This document shows, one piece after another, positions 11,970 through 23,240 of a DNA stretch of 64,000 nucleotides. The stretch is taken from assembly GCA_026315105.1 (NCBI GenBank), contig CM048755.1, positions 758,589,301 to 758,653,300 of the forward strand, written 5' to 3'. The notes beneath the pieces are model-generated. The model worked only from the letters and a program-made list of their open reading frames with translations. It was not told the DNA's origin and searched no databases. A program made the translations under genes and the position numbers. Every line of letters starts with the position of its first letter. The first letter of the stretch is position 1. The stretch comes from Locusta migratoria (Eukaryota > Arthropoda > Insecta > Orthoptera > Acrididae).

Positions 11970-12259
11970 GACCTTCTACAGGAGGTAAATCAAAACACAC
12001 TGCAGTGTATTGTGGGAAATTGATATGATTGGTTGGACGGAGCTTCGTTTCTTGCAGACCGACTATAAGCAGGCAGTGCAGACGGAGTAGTCAATTCATC
12101 ACAGTTGGAGCAAATGCCTCTGATGTTCCACTAAAGAAGTGCCATGAAGAAAGCAAGGGAACTGAAGCAGCCCGGGGCGGAAAGGAAGGCTGCTTCAGCT
12201 TGGGGTCCCGTGCGCCCCAACACGTATCCACAAAAGAGCCATGGGCCCCCTTGGGGGGG
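11970..12259 (-). mobile_element. Lin-A fragment A8: 5' terminus joined directly to the ORF2 start
   Basis: From 12259 to about 12160 the sequence matches the first 100 bp of the Lin-A leader (C-rich start, GTGGATACGTGTTGGGGCGC block, GGCTGCTTCAG). It passes at once into the ORF2 start (MALL, stop, WNIRGICSN at about 12135) and the endonuclease N-terminus, ending at the B1 leader. The rest of the leader and all of ORF1 are absent. It lies between B2 on the right and B1 on the left. Confidence 0.6.
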
Positions 12260-14543
12260 AGTGGGGTGGCGGCGAGATCCTCAGGAGAGGTGAGGATTTG
12301 CACCTCGTCCTCTGAAGCAGAGGATACATGTTGCTGTGGCTTTGAAGCCACCAGAGATTCCTTCTTCGGCTTCTTTTTCTTGGCCTCTCGCTGGCCCTTC
12401 AGTGTTAAGAGCTGACGTGACTTCTCAGGTGACGTGACTTCTCAGGTGACGTGACTTCTCAGGTGACGTGACTTCTCAGGTGACGTGACTTCTCAGGTGA
12501 CGTGACTTCTCAGGTGACGTGACTTCTCAGGTGACGTGACTTCTCAGGTGACGTGACTTCTCAGGTGACGTGACTTCTCAGGTGACGTGACTTCTCAGGT
12601 GACGTGACTTCTCAGGTGACGTGACTTCTCAGGTGACGTGACTTCTCAGGTGACGTGACTTCTCAGGTGACGTGACTTCTCAGGTGACGTGACTTCTCAG
12701 GTGACGTGACTTCTCAGGTGACGTGACTTCTCAGGTGACGTGACTTCTCAGGTGACGTGACTTCTCAGGTGACGTGACTTCTCAGGTGACGTGACTTCTC
12801 AGGTGACGTGACTTCTCAGGTGACGTGACTTCTCAGGTGACGTGACTTCTCAGGTGACGTGACTTCTCAGGTGACGTGACTTCTCAGGTGACGTGACTTC
12901 AGGGGCCGCCGAAGAGCAGGAGGCCCCTTCGACTAGCCTCTTGGGGATCCTGCGGCAACTAGCTGGGATTCTCTTTTGCACTCAGAGAAGCCTCATAAGG
13001 AAGCATCCCTAGGGACCCCTTCCGAGCGAGAGGTGCCGAAGCAGACTGCTGCTTCTCCGGCTGGGGATGGGGACCAATGTCCCCGATGTTTGTGTGTTAA
13101 ATACTCCCAAAGTAGGAAGATTGGGAGCAACCAAAGAGGAAGTGCCACCAACTACCAGGGAGACAGGTGGAGATGATCAGGCCTGGCGGCCCATTTGAAT
13201 TGGCTGTACTATTTGGCACACTGCCGTCAGAGATGGTGACAACAAAGCTGCTCTGGCATAAGACAAGATAGTGCTCGCTGGATGAAGCTTGTACTTCCAT
13301 TTAGCCTCTGAGTAGGTCAGACTGTCCATGATTTTGTACTGCATTATCGTCTGCTCCTTGTGGAGAACTGTACAATCTGGTGAACATGGGGCATGGTGCT
13401 TGCCGCAGTAAATGCAGACTGGAGGAGAACAAGGGACATTTGGATGGGAGGCACGTCCACACTCCCGACATGTAAATTTGGTATCACATCGGGAGGACGT
13501 ATGCCCAAACCATCAGCACTTTAAGCAACACATATGGGGAGGAACATAGGGAATTTACGTCACACTTGTAAATCATCACCTTGACTTTCTTGGGCAATGA
13601 ATCTCCCTCGAAAGCCAAGATGAAGGCACTGGTGGCAACCCTGTTGTCCTTTGGACTGCTATAGATGCGTCAGATTAAATGGACACCCCGCGTCAGCAAG
13701 TCAGCTCTTAATTCCTCGTCAGATTGCAGCAGAAGATCCTTGTGAAAAATGATACCCTGGACCATATTTAAGCTTTTATGTGGTATGATAAAACTGGAAA
13801 CACATAGCTTATCACATGCAAGCAACGCCCGTGACTGCGCTGAGGATGACATCGTTATAAGAACTGACCCAGATCTCAATTTTTTACATGCCCTCTAACT
13901 CCCTGAACTTCTCCTCTAGGTTTTCAACAAAGAACATAGGATTTTTTGTCAAATGATTCCCCGTCAGTGTGTCTGCATACTAGGGATGTAGGTGCACAAG
14001 CTTCTCCATGATGGCAGGCCCTACGTTCCTCTTAAGGGGTGGCAATGGAAGGAAACAATTGGGGGGGGGGGGGTTATAATGTGCAGCAATATATTCACTT
14101 CTACCACACTTTGAGATGGCGTATTTGCATGTACTGACAATTGATCTTTTCATTCTCATCTCACGAGCAGCTACGGAACTATACTTCCACCCAGGCAGAG
14201 CCCCGCTTGCCTGGGTAAGCCTTACACAACTGACGTGCGGCAGGTTCCTCAGGGTTGCTTGCTAATGCCTGTTCAACCTCAATAGCCAAGCACTCCTCGG
14301 CACATAGCACACCTTGAGATTAAGGGGGTCCTTTATAGAGGTTTGTACTGCCCTCGCGACCCAGGCGATTAAGCCAAGATCCCCCGGCTCTGAAACGTAT
14401 AACATTCCACTGTTGCACCGAATGATGGTCATTGAAGTAAGTACAGAGCTTACAGGGTGGCGGACTGTTGGCGTGACAGTCCATAGCTCTGGACACCGGG
14501 TTCGCCAAGCCTGTCATCAGCAAATTAATGCTGAGCCCCTGAG
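12260..14543 (-). mobile_element. Lin-B LINE copy B2: leader and ORF1 only
   Basis: The leader at about 14150-14543 matches the B1 and B3 leaders, including the shared CTGAGCCCCTGAGG end. ORF1 occupies about 12260-13900. The block at 13670-13879 contains NMVQGIIFHKDLLLQSDEEL. C-rich knuckles lie at about 13380-13500 (CRECGRASHP, CIYCGKHHAPCSPDC). A Lys/Ser-rich tail is split by a 17-bp minisatellite. Stops and frame changes abound. It ends at the 5' terminus of fragment A8, so ORF2 is missing. Confidence 0.65.
12413..12903. repeat. 17-bp minisatellite, about 29 copies
   Basis: The unit TGACGTGACTTCTCAGG repeats with almost no variation. It contains a CRE-like TGACGTGA box in every copy. On the plus strand each unit has two TGA triplets, and on the minus strand one TGA, so the array is closed in all six frames. 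It sits in the ORF1 tail region of B2 and must have expanded after that copy decayed. Confidence 0.97.
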
Positions 14544-14827
14544 GAGCTTCCAATATCTAGTCACCTTCAATCTCCTGCAAAGTAGCAAGTCTGTCCTCAG
14601 GCACTCCAATGCACTGAATTTAAGGGGCACCTATTGAGTCAAGACTGATTGGGAGGGTACAGAACTTTATTCTTTTGATAATTTGAGTCAGACCTCTGAT
14701 CTGATGATCTCTGGGTAGAGTGTTTCTGGAGAGAAGTCCTCCCACTGGTAGATGCTGAAGAACAACTCTTCTCTGTAATTTAGACAACATTGTCAATGGA
14801 GAAACACAGCAATCTATTTGGTATAAT

Positions 14828-15680
14828 TAATATTATAAAAACAGTCTTGCTAGCAAAAACTTTATAGTTTTTATTGACTGGTTTTGACCTGATGTAGGTC
14901 ATCTTCAGAATAAAATGTAGCCTACAAGGATTAATTCGAATAATTACAAACACGGTTAAGTACTACTTTAGATGTCACATAAAATACACACAGAGTAATG
15001 TTAAAGTGTTTACCCATGTGGCCAGTGCTGGACTCTGGCTTGGCTGGGCTGGGCTGTTCTCCTGCCAGATGGTAACTGTTGACTAGTGGCCATAAAGCCT
15101 CTGGTTAAATAGTGTATGAATTTGGCGCTAAGTCAGCAGCAGCCAAAGGGAAAAGGTTTTACAAAGATTACTCAAAACCTAATGTATAAATTTATATATA
15201 GTCTGATAATAAAAATCATAAATAGAATTAAGTAGTATAATAAAAAGGATAATATAAAAACACTGTGTATTAAAATAATGCATAACAGTAATTAACAGGC
15301 GAATATTAACTTGCAACAAAAAAGGGTATTATAATCAATATATATGCTAATGTGGCTGAAACATATACAGAACCTATTTCATTATATTAAAACATTGCAT
15401 AATTATGAATTTAGTAGTATTTTTCATGGTGCAATGTCATTTAGTGGGTCATTAGATATGACGCTGTTACCATGGTAAAGGGAGGGTCAAAGATGGTAGC
15501 AAATGGTGAAGCCATTGTCATGCCAACACCGAAGTTAAAATGGTGGGTTCATAGTCAAAGAAGTGTGTAGCAGGACACCGACTATTGTCATGGTTACGCA
15601 AATGCATTCGTCTCAAGAGTGAAGGTCTTTTAAGACTTTTTTCGAGTGCATAGCATTAGAAAAGTGCAAAAATATGACAA
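14828..15680. repeat. PLE1 left inverted arm
   Basis: Reverse complement of about 18740-19648, with small indels and substitutions. The outer 100 bp are best conserved. It contains the hammerhead-like motif at 14869-14915 on the minus strand. Confidence 0.8.
14869..14915 (-). ncRNA. Hammerhead-like motif, PLE1 left arm
   Basis: On the minus strand: stem I TTTTATT pairs perfectly with AATAAAA across the motif (7 bp). Between them lie CTGAAGA, one extra T, a 5-bp stem II GACCT/AGGTC with loop ACATC, AAAA in place of GAAA, then CCAGTC. The altered GAAA suggests this copy is inactive, although both stems are intact. Confidence 0.4.
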
Positions 15681-16316
15681 ATCATGATGGATATTAGTGG
15701 GTAATTTTTGTTATTTTATTATAATACTAGTAGTTTCTACTATTGTAACATCTAGATCAGTATCCTAATATTTTATTGTCATACTAGTAGTTCCTACTAC
15801 CATTAATTGCAACTTTTATTAGTCATTTCATTCTCTGAGACACATTGTATAACACTTTATTAGTATTTTACAAAGTGACAAAGATATGTTAACTTTATAA
15901 TATTATAGTGTAGGTATTTCAGTTATCTGTCTATGCAACTGATTTAATAAGATATGTTATTGCCATATTCATTTCGCCTTTATTTGGAAGGCATCAGTTG
16001 CCTGTAATATATACATGATTATGTTTTACAATATTTTATATATACATTTCTCAGTATTTTTAGGTTATGAACAATTCTGATGTGTTATTTTGGTATAGTA
16101 TTGATATCTGGATGTTGTACTTACAATATTTCATGGATATAGCATTACATCTGGTGCTCATTGGTTGCTTCCAGCTGTTCTGCTTCAATTCTGTGCATTT
16201 TGTTGTTCCAGCACTTTATAGTTAGCACCACTAGGCACATGCCATTTTTGTTTGTGTTGTGTTTTTGTTTTTGCTGGTGTTGCCCACTGTTCAGTATGTG
16301 TTTGCCCTATCTTTGC

Positions 16317-16319
<3 letters not shown>

Positions 16320-16368
<49 letters not shown>
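16320..16368. repeat. (TG)n microsatellite
   Basis: About 24 TG units ending in a GC-rich flank, inside PLE1 downstream of its nuclease domain. The open frames across it are artefacts. Confidence 0.95.
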
Positions 16369-16370
<2 letters not shown>

Positions 16371-16539
16371 CGCGCACGCCCCTCAATTCTTTTCTCTCTT
16401 TGATTACTGTCTCATGTCTTTGACTAGATTTAGCAGTGAGTTTTCATTAATGTTTGTCTGTTCATTTATTACTTGTTCTCGGATATGGCTTTCTGGATAT
16501 GGTAGTTCTCTTGTGTTTGGATGAGGTGTTTGTTGGTCC

Positions 16540-18330
16540 TTATAATTTTCATATCTTTGTCTATATTGGTTGGGTGATGGTGTTTTAAGTGTTAAGCAAA
16601 TGTGGAGTGGTTTGTTTCATATTTCCAACATCTGATATGTTCTTTGTATCGGGTTTTGAAATCTCTGTTCGTCATTCCTATGTACTCTGCATCACAACTT
16701 AGGCATTCAAGTTTGTATATCCCTGATCCTTGGAATGTATCTTTCTTGATTTTTGGTTGTAGATTTGTCTGTAGGGATTGGGCAGTTTTGTATGCTATGT
16801 GGAGTCCTTGTTTCTTCAGTATGTTTGTCACTGTGTGTATGTCATGGTGTATCATTTGGTTTGTTTCTGTGTGGTGTTGTCATTGTGTGTGTTTGTTGTT
16901 TGTGGTTGTGTGTTTGGGTGTTGTGTATTTTGCTGTTTGTTGGTTTTGTTTGAAATGTGTTGTTTGTTCCATATTTGTCTTTTAATTTTCTGATTGAGTT
17001 TTTGTATTATTTGTGTGTCACAACCTTTGTTCCTTGCTATTTGTATGATTGTGTTCATTTCTTTTTCATAGTTTTTCTTGCTGAGAGGGTCTTCTGTTTA
17101 TCCTATGTAACGTGTCTAAATGCAGCTAGTTTCTGGTTTTGGGGATGATTGGAGGTGGAATGTATAATCGTGTCTTCTTGTTGGTTTCCGATAAATGTTG
17201 AATGAATGTTTACCTTTTTCTTTTTCTATTGTTATATCAAGGAAATTTATTTTGCTGTCATGTTCTTTTTCAACTGTGAATTTAATGTTTTTGTGAGCTT
17301 TGTTTATTTCAGAGTGAAGTTCATCTAATTTTTCATTTGGCTCATCTATTAGGCATATGATGTCATCTCCGTATCTGTGCCAATATTTGACTTTAAATCT
17401 TCCATCTGCCTCTACCTTTTCAAGTATCGGGTTTTCTAAGTGGCTAATGAAAATGTTAGCTAAGGTTTCTGATATTGGGGAACCCATAGGTAGTTCCTCA
17501 CCCTGTAGGTAGTATTCATTCTCGAACTGGAAATAATTTTGTTCAGTAGTTAATTTCAGCAAACTTGTTATTTCCGATATTGATTCCGTAGTGAGGTTGC
17601 TGTGGGCTGTCAGATTATGTTGTATGATTTCTATTGTTTCTTTGATGGGGATGGATGTGCACATATTTTCTATGTCAAATGAGACCAGTGCTGCTGTGTG
17701 TTGTATCTGTATGTTCTGTATCCGTTCAATTAGTTTACAAGTGTTTTTCACTGTCCTGTTATTTTCTATTTTGTAATGTTTTGAGATTTTTTTTTTGGAG
17801 GTGTGTGGCTATATGGTATGTTGGAGCATTCCTGAAATTTATAACCAGTCTCAGAGGTATTTGCTGTTTATGTATTTTAGGTTGGCTGCGGAGTGTTGGT
17901 GCTTGTGGGTTCTTCTGTGTTGTGAGATATTTCTGTTTGTCAGTGAGTATATTTTGGATGATTTTTATAGTTTTCTTTACATTTGCCTGGAATCGTGTGG
18001 TAGGGTCTGATTTCAATGTTATGTTGTTGGCTCTTATATATTTTTTAGTTTTAGTTATGTATTGTTCTTTGTCCATCAGTACTGTTGCATTTCTTTTGTC
18101 TGCTTTTGTTACTATAATGTTGTTAGATGTTAACTTCTGTTTCAGTGATTTCATTGTCTGAGTGGTTATTTTTGTTTTGTTTATGTTGTGTTTGTTTTAA
18201 TATGTTTTTTATTTCTTTCTTTACCAATTCTCTAGTGAGCCCTATGTTTGTTTCACTGTTGTTCTGCACATGTGAGGATGTATTCACTTTCTACAATGAG
18301 ATTTTCTATGTAATTTTTGTCTAGTCTACT
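16540..18330 (-). pseudogene. Penelope-type reverse transcriptase with GIY-YIG endonuclease (broken)
   Basis: Three frame-shifted segments. N-terminal part 17759-18154: VTKADKRNATVLMDKEQY, QPKIHK, PLRLVINF. RT palm 17116-17751: ALVSFDIENMCTSIPI, LPMGSPISETLANIF, catalytic YGDDIICLI, KINFLDITI, YRKPT. C-terminal GIY-YIG part 16592-16855: GIYKLECLSC, AEYIGMTNRDFKTRYKEH. This order and these motifs define canonical Penelope-like elements, where the nuclease makes the priming nick. The first frame change falls at a run of T residues near 17790; the second follows the RT near 17115. The catalytic DD and GIY/YIG residues persist. Confidence 0.85.
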
Positions 18331-18739
18331 ATTGGTGCAATGTTTCAAACCTTTTTCTAGTTGCATTTTTTTTCTTTGGGTGCAATTCTGTGTCAGTGAG
18401 ATTTACTAACCATGGGTGAAATGTGTGTTGTTCTGAATTATCATTCCAAATGTAAATTTGTGCCTGTGTCATCTTTGTTTTTAATCTTATTATTTTCTGT
18501 TCATGTTTATTTTTTAACTTTCATTATTGTGAATGTTCTGTGTTTAATTTTTTTTCTATTAGTGTCATAAGGACAGTGGCATTGCCTATGTTATGTGCTA
18601 GCTCTAAGTGGGTTTAAAAAAAAGCACATTTAGGTTTTTTTTTTTTTTTTTTTTTTGAGTATAAACTCTATATATTATAATATAGCAACTGTGGGAAAAG
18701 CAGGATAAAAGGAAATACAAATGTTAACTTTTATTCGAT

Positions 18740-19648
18740 TCTACAGTACCCTCTAATATGCAACACTTATTTTTCGAATTTTTAGCACTTTTCGAATGCT
18801 ATGCACACGAAAAAATATGTCTTAGTGACCTTCACTCTTGATACGAATCTATTTGCGTAACCATGATGATAGATGGTGTCCTTCTACACACTGACTACCA
18901 ACCCACCATTTTAATTTCATTGTTGGCATGACAACGGCTTCACGAATTCTACCATCTTTGACCCTCCCTTTACCATGGTAACAGCATCATATCTAAACCC
19001 ACTAGATGGAATTGCACCATGAAAATACTACTAAATTTATAATTATGCAATGTTTTAATATAATAAAATTGGGTCTGCATATGTTTTAGCCACATTAGCA
19101 TATACAGTATATTGATTATAATAAGCCTTTTTCATTGCAAATTAATACTAATGATCAAATCTCACCTATTGATTAGGTTTGTTATGCATTATTTTAATAC
19201 ACAGCATTTGTATATTATCCTTTTTATTATGCTTCTTAATTCTATTTATGTTTTTATCATCAGACTTTATATTAATTTATACATTACTCAGAACCTACTA
19301 TTTGTAAAGCCTTTTCCCATTGGCTGCTGCTGACTTGGCACCAAATTCATACACTATTTAACCAGAGGCTTTATGGCTACTAGTCAACAGTTACCAGCTG
19401 GGAGGAAAACAGCCAGGACAGGACAGGACAGGACAGCCCAGCCCAGCCAAGTCCAGCACTGGCCACATGGCTAAATGCCGTAACATTACTCTGTGTATTT
19501 TATGTGACTTCTGAAGTAGTACTTAGACGTTTTTGTAATTATTTGCATTAATCCTTGTAGGCTACATTTGTTCCGAAGATGTCCTACATCAGGTTGAAAC
19601 CAGTCAATAAAAACTTAATTTTTTGTGATGAAGACTGCTTTTAATATT
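18740..19648. repeat. PLE1 right inverted arm
   Basis: Partner of the left arm. It carries a small GGACA tandem at about 19413-19437 that the left arm lacks. Confidence 0.8.
19566..19612 (+). ncRNA. Hammerhead-like motif, PLE1 right arm
   Basis: Here GAAA is intact (19596-19599), but the first core reads CCGAAGA instead of CTGAAGA, and stem II has one mismatch. CAGTC precedes the predicted cleavage, and AATAAA pairs with the upstream TTTGTT through a G.U pair. The two arms therefore carry complementary damage. Confidence 0.4.
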
Positions 19649-20116
19649 AACTCTTCTGTGGCTTGGGTGGAAACTTCAAGGAGGGGGTGTTGCAAAGCAT
19701 ACCTTTAGCTTTTCCAAACAAAAGATTTATTGAGCATGCCAGAAACTTTCTAGTGCAACAAATGTTGCTATTGGTCACATACTGGTTGGAGAATGATCAG
19801 CTCTGTAACAAGGGATGCTCTGCCAGTCACTCGTCGTGGGGCGATGGCACTGCTGCAGCCCAGGTGCTGGCTGGCGGCTGGTCTCACACACGTGATGTGG
19901 TGCACACTTTTGTCCTTGGGCACACTGCAGAGTTTACAGGAAGGGGTATCTTAGGAACCACAGGGGAGGCAGAAGGCAAGGACTAGGGTGATGGTGAGAA
20001 GTCTGATTTGGAGAAGGGTATGGCAAGGGAGGCAGCAGCTGTGATGTTGAAAAAACTATTACATACACAGGATGGACACACGCTTTTATGTGTCAATATA
20101 TAACAGTCATTTCTCT
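19649..20116. other. Unassigned intronic sequence
   Basis: Moderately GC-rich from 19790 to 20040. A 107-residue plus-strand open frame at 19663-19986 matches nothing I know. It could be part of the Lin-B ORF1 remnant to the right, but no motif proves it. Confidence 0.3.
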
Positions 20117-20313
<197 letters not shown>

Positions 20314-20439
20314 CAAACAGGATAAGCCTGAAAATGTACAGAATCTTGTTTACTGCAATTAACACACATGGACAGTTATTCACAAGGACTTTCCACAGTT
20401 GTCACATTTTGGATCTACTGCTCACCACAAAGAAGTGTC

Positions 20440-20720
20440 CGAATAGCAAACAATTAAGGATGGTGGTACATATGGCTTTGCATCACCATTGTAAACCATT
20501 ACCTTAACCTTTTAAGGTAGGATATTCCCATCAAAGGCCAAGATAAAGGCACCTGTATCAGTGCAATTATCTTTAGGTCCCTGATGCATATATCTGCTGA
20601 AGTAACTACCTCATTGCTCAGGATTGGCCTGGTGTTCCTCATCCTTGTGATGTCTGACATCCCTGTGAAAGATAACTCTTTGAACCCTGTTCAAGCTGGT
20701 GTGAGGGGTGGGGGGTGGGG
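20440..20720 (-). mobile_element. Lin-B ORF1 fragment B4
   Basis: Minus-strand similarity to the ORF1 N-terminal regions of B2 (around 13570-13760) and B3 (around 27220-27400). The shared blocks are the ACCTTAACCTTTT, AAGGCCAAGATAAAGGCAC and GTGAAAGATAACTCTTTGA segments. It is bounded on the right by a G-rich run at 20708-20729. No knuckles or ORF2 are present. Confidence 0.55.
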
Positions 20721-21486
20721 GGGGGGGGTGATGGACAGAGGAGTATCTGCTAGGTGGTCACATGTCTGTAGGGCTGCAGTTTCGGCAGCAGAAGATGTCT
20801 TTAACAGTATAGGCTGTTTGGTGATCTCGAATCCTCGAGGAAAATTTCAAACTGTGATATTTTCAACAAAGAATAACGGCTTCATTTTTTTGAAAGATTG
20901 ATCCACTCAGTTCAAAAGCATACCAAATATTGTGTGAAATGTTTTGCTACTAATCTGTCTCCTTCCACGAGTTATAGCCATGGTACAGAAGGTCTTTGCC
21001 TTAGCTCTGCATTTACTATTCCTTTATTAAGAGACAGCTGGATCAGATTGGCCCTTACTTAATGAGTCATCACAAATTGTCTGCCCTGATACCACCCACT
21101 CCAATCGAGAGCTCTCCCCGTGGACTAATTTTACATAAACGCCATACAGACTTATTCAAAAATACATAAGTATAATATTATAAGTTGATAGCAATGATTA
21201 GAAAATTGGGAAAAAATTACTTTAAGAAATGGAAAAAAGAGGTTTACTTGTGACTGAAAAATTTAGCTACTCGGCATTCGCATTAGAAATGCGTGTGCCC
21301 ATAGGCTATTAAAATATAGCTAACATCGAACACATGTTTCATGGTATATTGTTTAAAATTAAGAAGTATCTGTGGTGCATAAATGAATGCCTGTAGTATA
21401 CCCAACAACTCTCCCGAAGTAGGCAGTAGTCTCCTGATTTTTTCACTTTTTTTCCTGCCGTCTGATTTTTTGCTCTAATCATGAAA

Positions 21487-21532
<46 letters not shown>

Positions 21533-22870
21533 GGACATGGTTTAAAGTCTCTTGCTCATTTATCAGTTTAATCAACATACTTACAAAATTCACAGGAATT
21601 AGGAGTCACACCTGACATACTGATTATTTCTGCACTTTCCTGTGCATTTGCAGATACACAGATACTGTTTCAGTATTGTGTTCTGTTTGGATGTAATTTT
21701 TGTCATGCATAAGTGAAGTCACCTAAGTGTGGTCTTGTTTTGCACCCCCTTTTTTTTTTCTTTTAAATTGGTGGAAATCTTGATAGTGGATAGTTACGAG
21801 TGTGTTTCATACGCGAATTGCAGAAAGGCCATTTTTGTGTAAACTGGTATTTTGCACAATAGTGGGATTTTGATTCGGTGGTACATGTCTCAGGATGGCA
21901 AAAAATTTAACATTTTTGTAGCAGTTTTTGGAACAATTTCCATCTGTTATCAAAACCAGAAAAGGTCCATTATTTGCATTTTGTACTGTGTCATATCTTG
22001 ATGGAAAAAGCTATATATCAAAACACACTCCAATTATCACATAAAATTAGAAGAATGTAAAAACACAAAACTGAAATTTGCTGATGAAAGTTAAAGTGAC
22101 ACACAATGACTGCTTATTTACATAGTTTATTTTAGACCACAAAAAATCCAATAAGGGGTATGTAAACAACAATTGAATTACTGTATGTTTTATAGCTATT
22201 ATATGGTGTTGTGATATTGCAGAAAAAGGCTAAAATCAGTTGTCTTAAGTTTTATACTAAAATGAGCTGCAATTTTTGATAGTTCATGATTTTTAAGAAT
22301 CTTATGACTTTAAATTGGATCTCCTGATTTTTACATTTTGGAAGTTGTCAGGTATGATGTAGCAATTTGGGCTTTCTGCCTGCTCTATGTAGATGTCTGC
22401 CTGCAGCCATCTGGGGATTTTATTTTCTGGCCATACATATATGCCCATAGGCACTAAATGTTTAATGAACAAGGAATACAGATGTGTAAAAGGAGAAATG
22501 GGACTGGTTCCGGCTTCAAAAGTCATGTAGCAGTGAGGAAACTGCTGCTGAAGCCCATGAATAAAAATAAGATACTTAAATGACCTAAGAAATAAGGTAG
22601 AGATGAGTGGAAGCAACAGTTACTCACAGCTAACATTAAATTATTATTTTTGGTATCATAGGGACATTTGTTCATTGATCTAAAGGAGAAAGGCTCACCC
22701 AACAGTGGATTCTATCTACTCCTTATCATGGTTTGAGGATTTTCTTTTTGCAGGAGTTGGCAACCAGTGGCATAGTGTAGAGGATGGGGATATGGGGGGG
22801 GGGGGGGGGTGGTGGTGGTGAGGCAGAGGGCCACAGCCCCAGGCAGCATGTATTTGGTGACGGCAGAGCT
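20721..22870. other. AT-rich intronic sequence with an (ATT)n tract
   Basis: Contains (ATT)n at about 21487-21532 and a G run at about 22794-22811. A 104-residue minus-strand open frame at 22302-22616 has no recognised family. No splice-bounded exon was seen. Confidence 0.4.
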
Positions 22871-22879
22871 GTTTAGAAA

Positions 22880-23240
22880 GGTCAGGACGTGAGGTTTTCA
22901 GCAGCTAGAGATACCACACAGGGAAGCTCTTCTGCAGCTGCAGCAGTTGTCCTCATTGTGGCAGCACACAGCCAGGCAGCAGCCACCCTATTCACCTGCT
23001 GCCTCAGCCACAAGTGCGAGGATCCGGCAGTCAAACAGGACAGGCAGCAGGCACACACAGGCACCGGTCCGAGACAACACGACACTGCCCATTCTGTGTC
23101 GGCAGCACGGCGCAGCGGCGAGTCCCGCAGTGCGACACGGTACGGACACCTCGGATCGAGGTCACGGGGTGTGTCCCTTCTGCAGGATCGGGCCACTGTC
23201 ACGTCCGACAACTATTGTCGTCAGTATTAAATTGGTGCTT
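22880..23240. other. GC-rich island of unknown origin
   Basis: A sharply bounded GC-rich, CpG-containing stretch in AT-rich surroundings. It is open on both strands (22889-23230 plus, 22882-23211 minus), but composition alone explains that. It could be a transposon leader, a promoter-like region or a processed gene remnant; I cannot decide. Confidence 0.35.

Larger units (their letters stand above)
14828..19648 (-). mobile_element. Penelope-like retroelement (PLE1) with long inverted arms
   Basis: About 4.8 kb. The left arm (14828 to about 15680) is the reverse complement of the right arm (about 18740-19648). Matching blocks include the outer CAGTCTT/AAGACTG ends, the GTAGGCTACATT block, a TGGCCACATG block and a CACCATTTTAA block. 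Between them a minus-strand ORF encodes a Penelope-type RT and a GIY-YIG nuclease. Penelope elements are known to carry terminal repeats in direct or inverted arrangement, and both arms here hold hammerhead-like motifs. The ORF is broken, so the copy is dead. Confidence 0.8.

Noticed and set aside
12413..12903. CRISPR array or centromeric satellite
   Set aside because: A pure 17-bp tandem without spacers and only 0.5 kb long, inside a LINE remnant.
16161..17148. Cys/Val-rich plus-strand membrane proteins
   Set aside because: Shadow frames opposite the Penelope-type ORF and the (TG)n tract; the minus strand has clear RT and GIY-YIG motifs.
14828..19648. LTR retrotransposon or retrovirus-like provirus
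   Set aside because: The terminal repeats are inverted; the RT is Penelope-type with a GIY-YIG nuclease, and no integrase, protease or gag is present.
22302..22616. 104-codon minus-strand exon of NSF
   Set aside because: The peptide does not resemble the expected NSF continuation after RPGRLE, and no matching splice pair was found.
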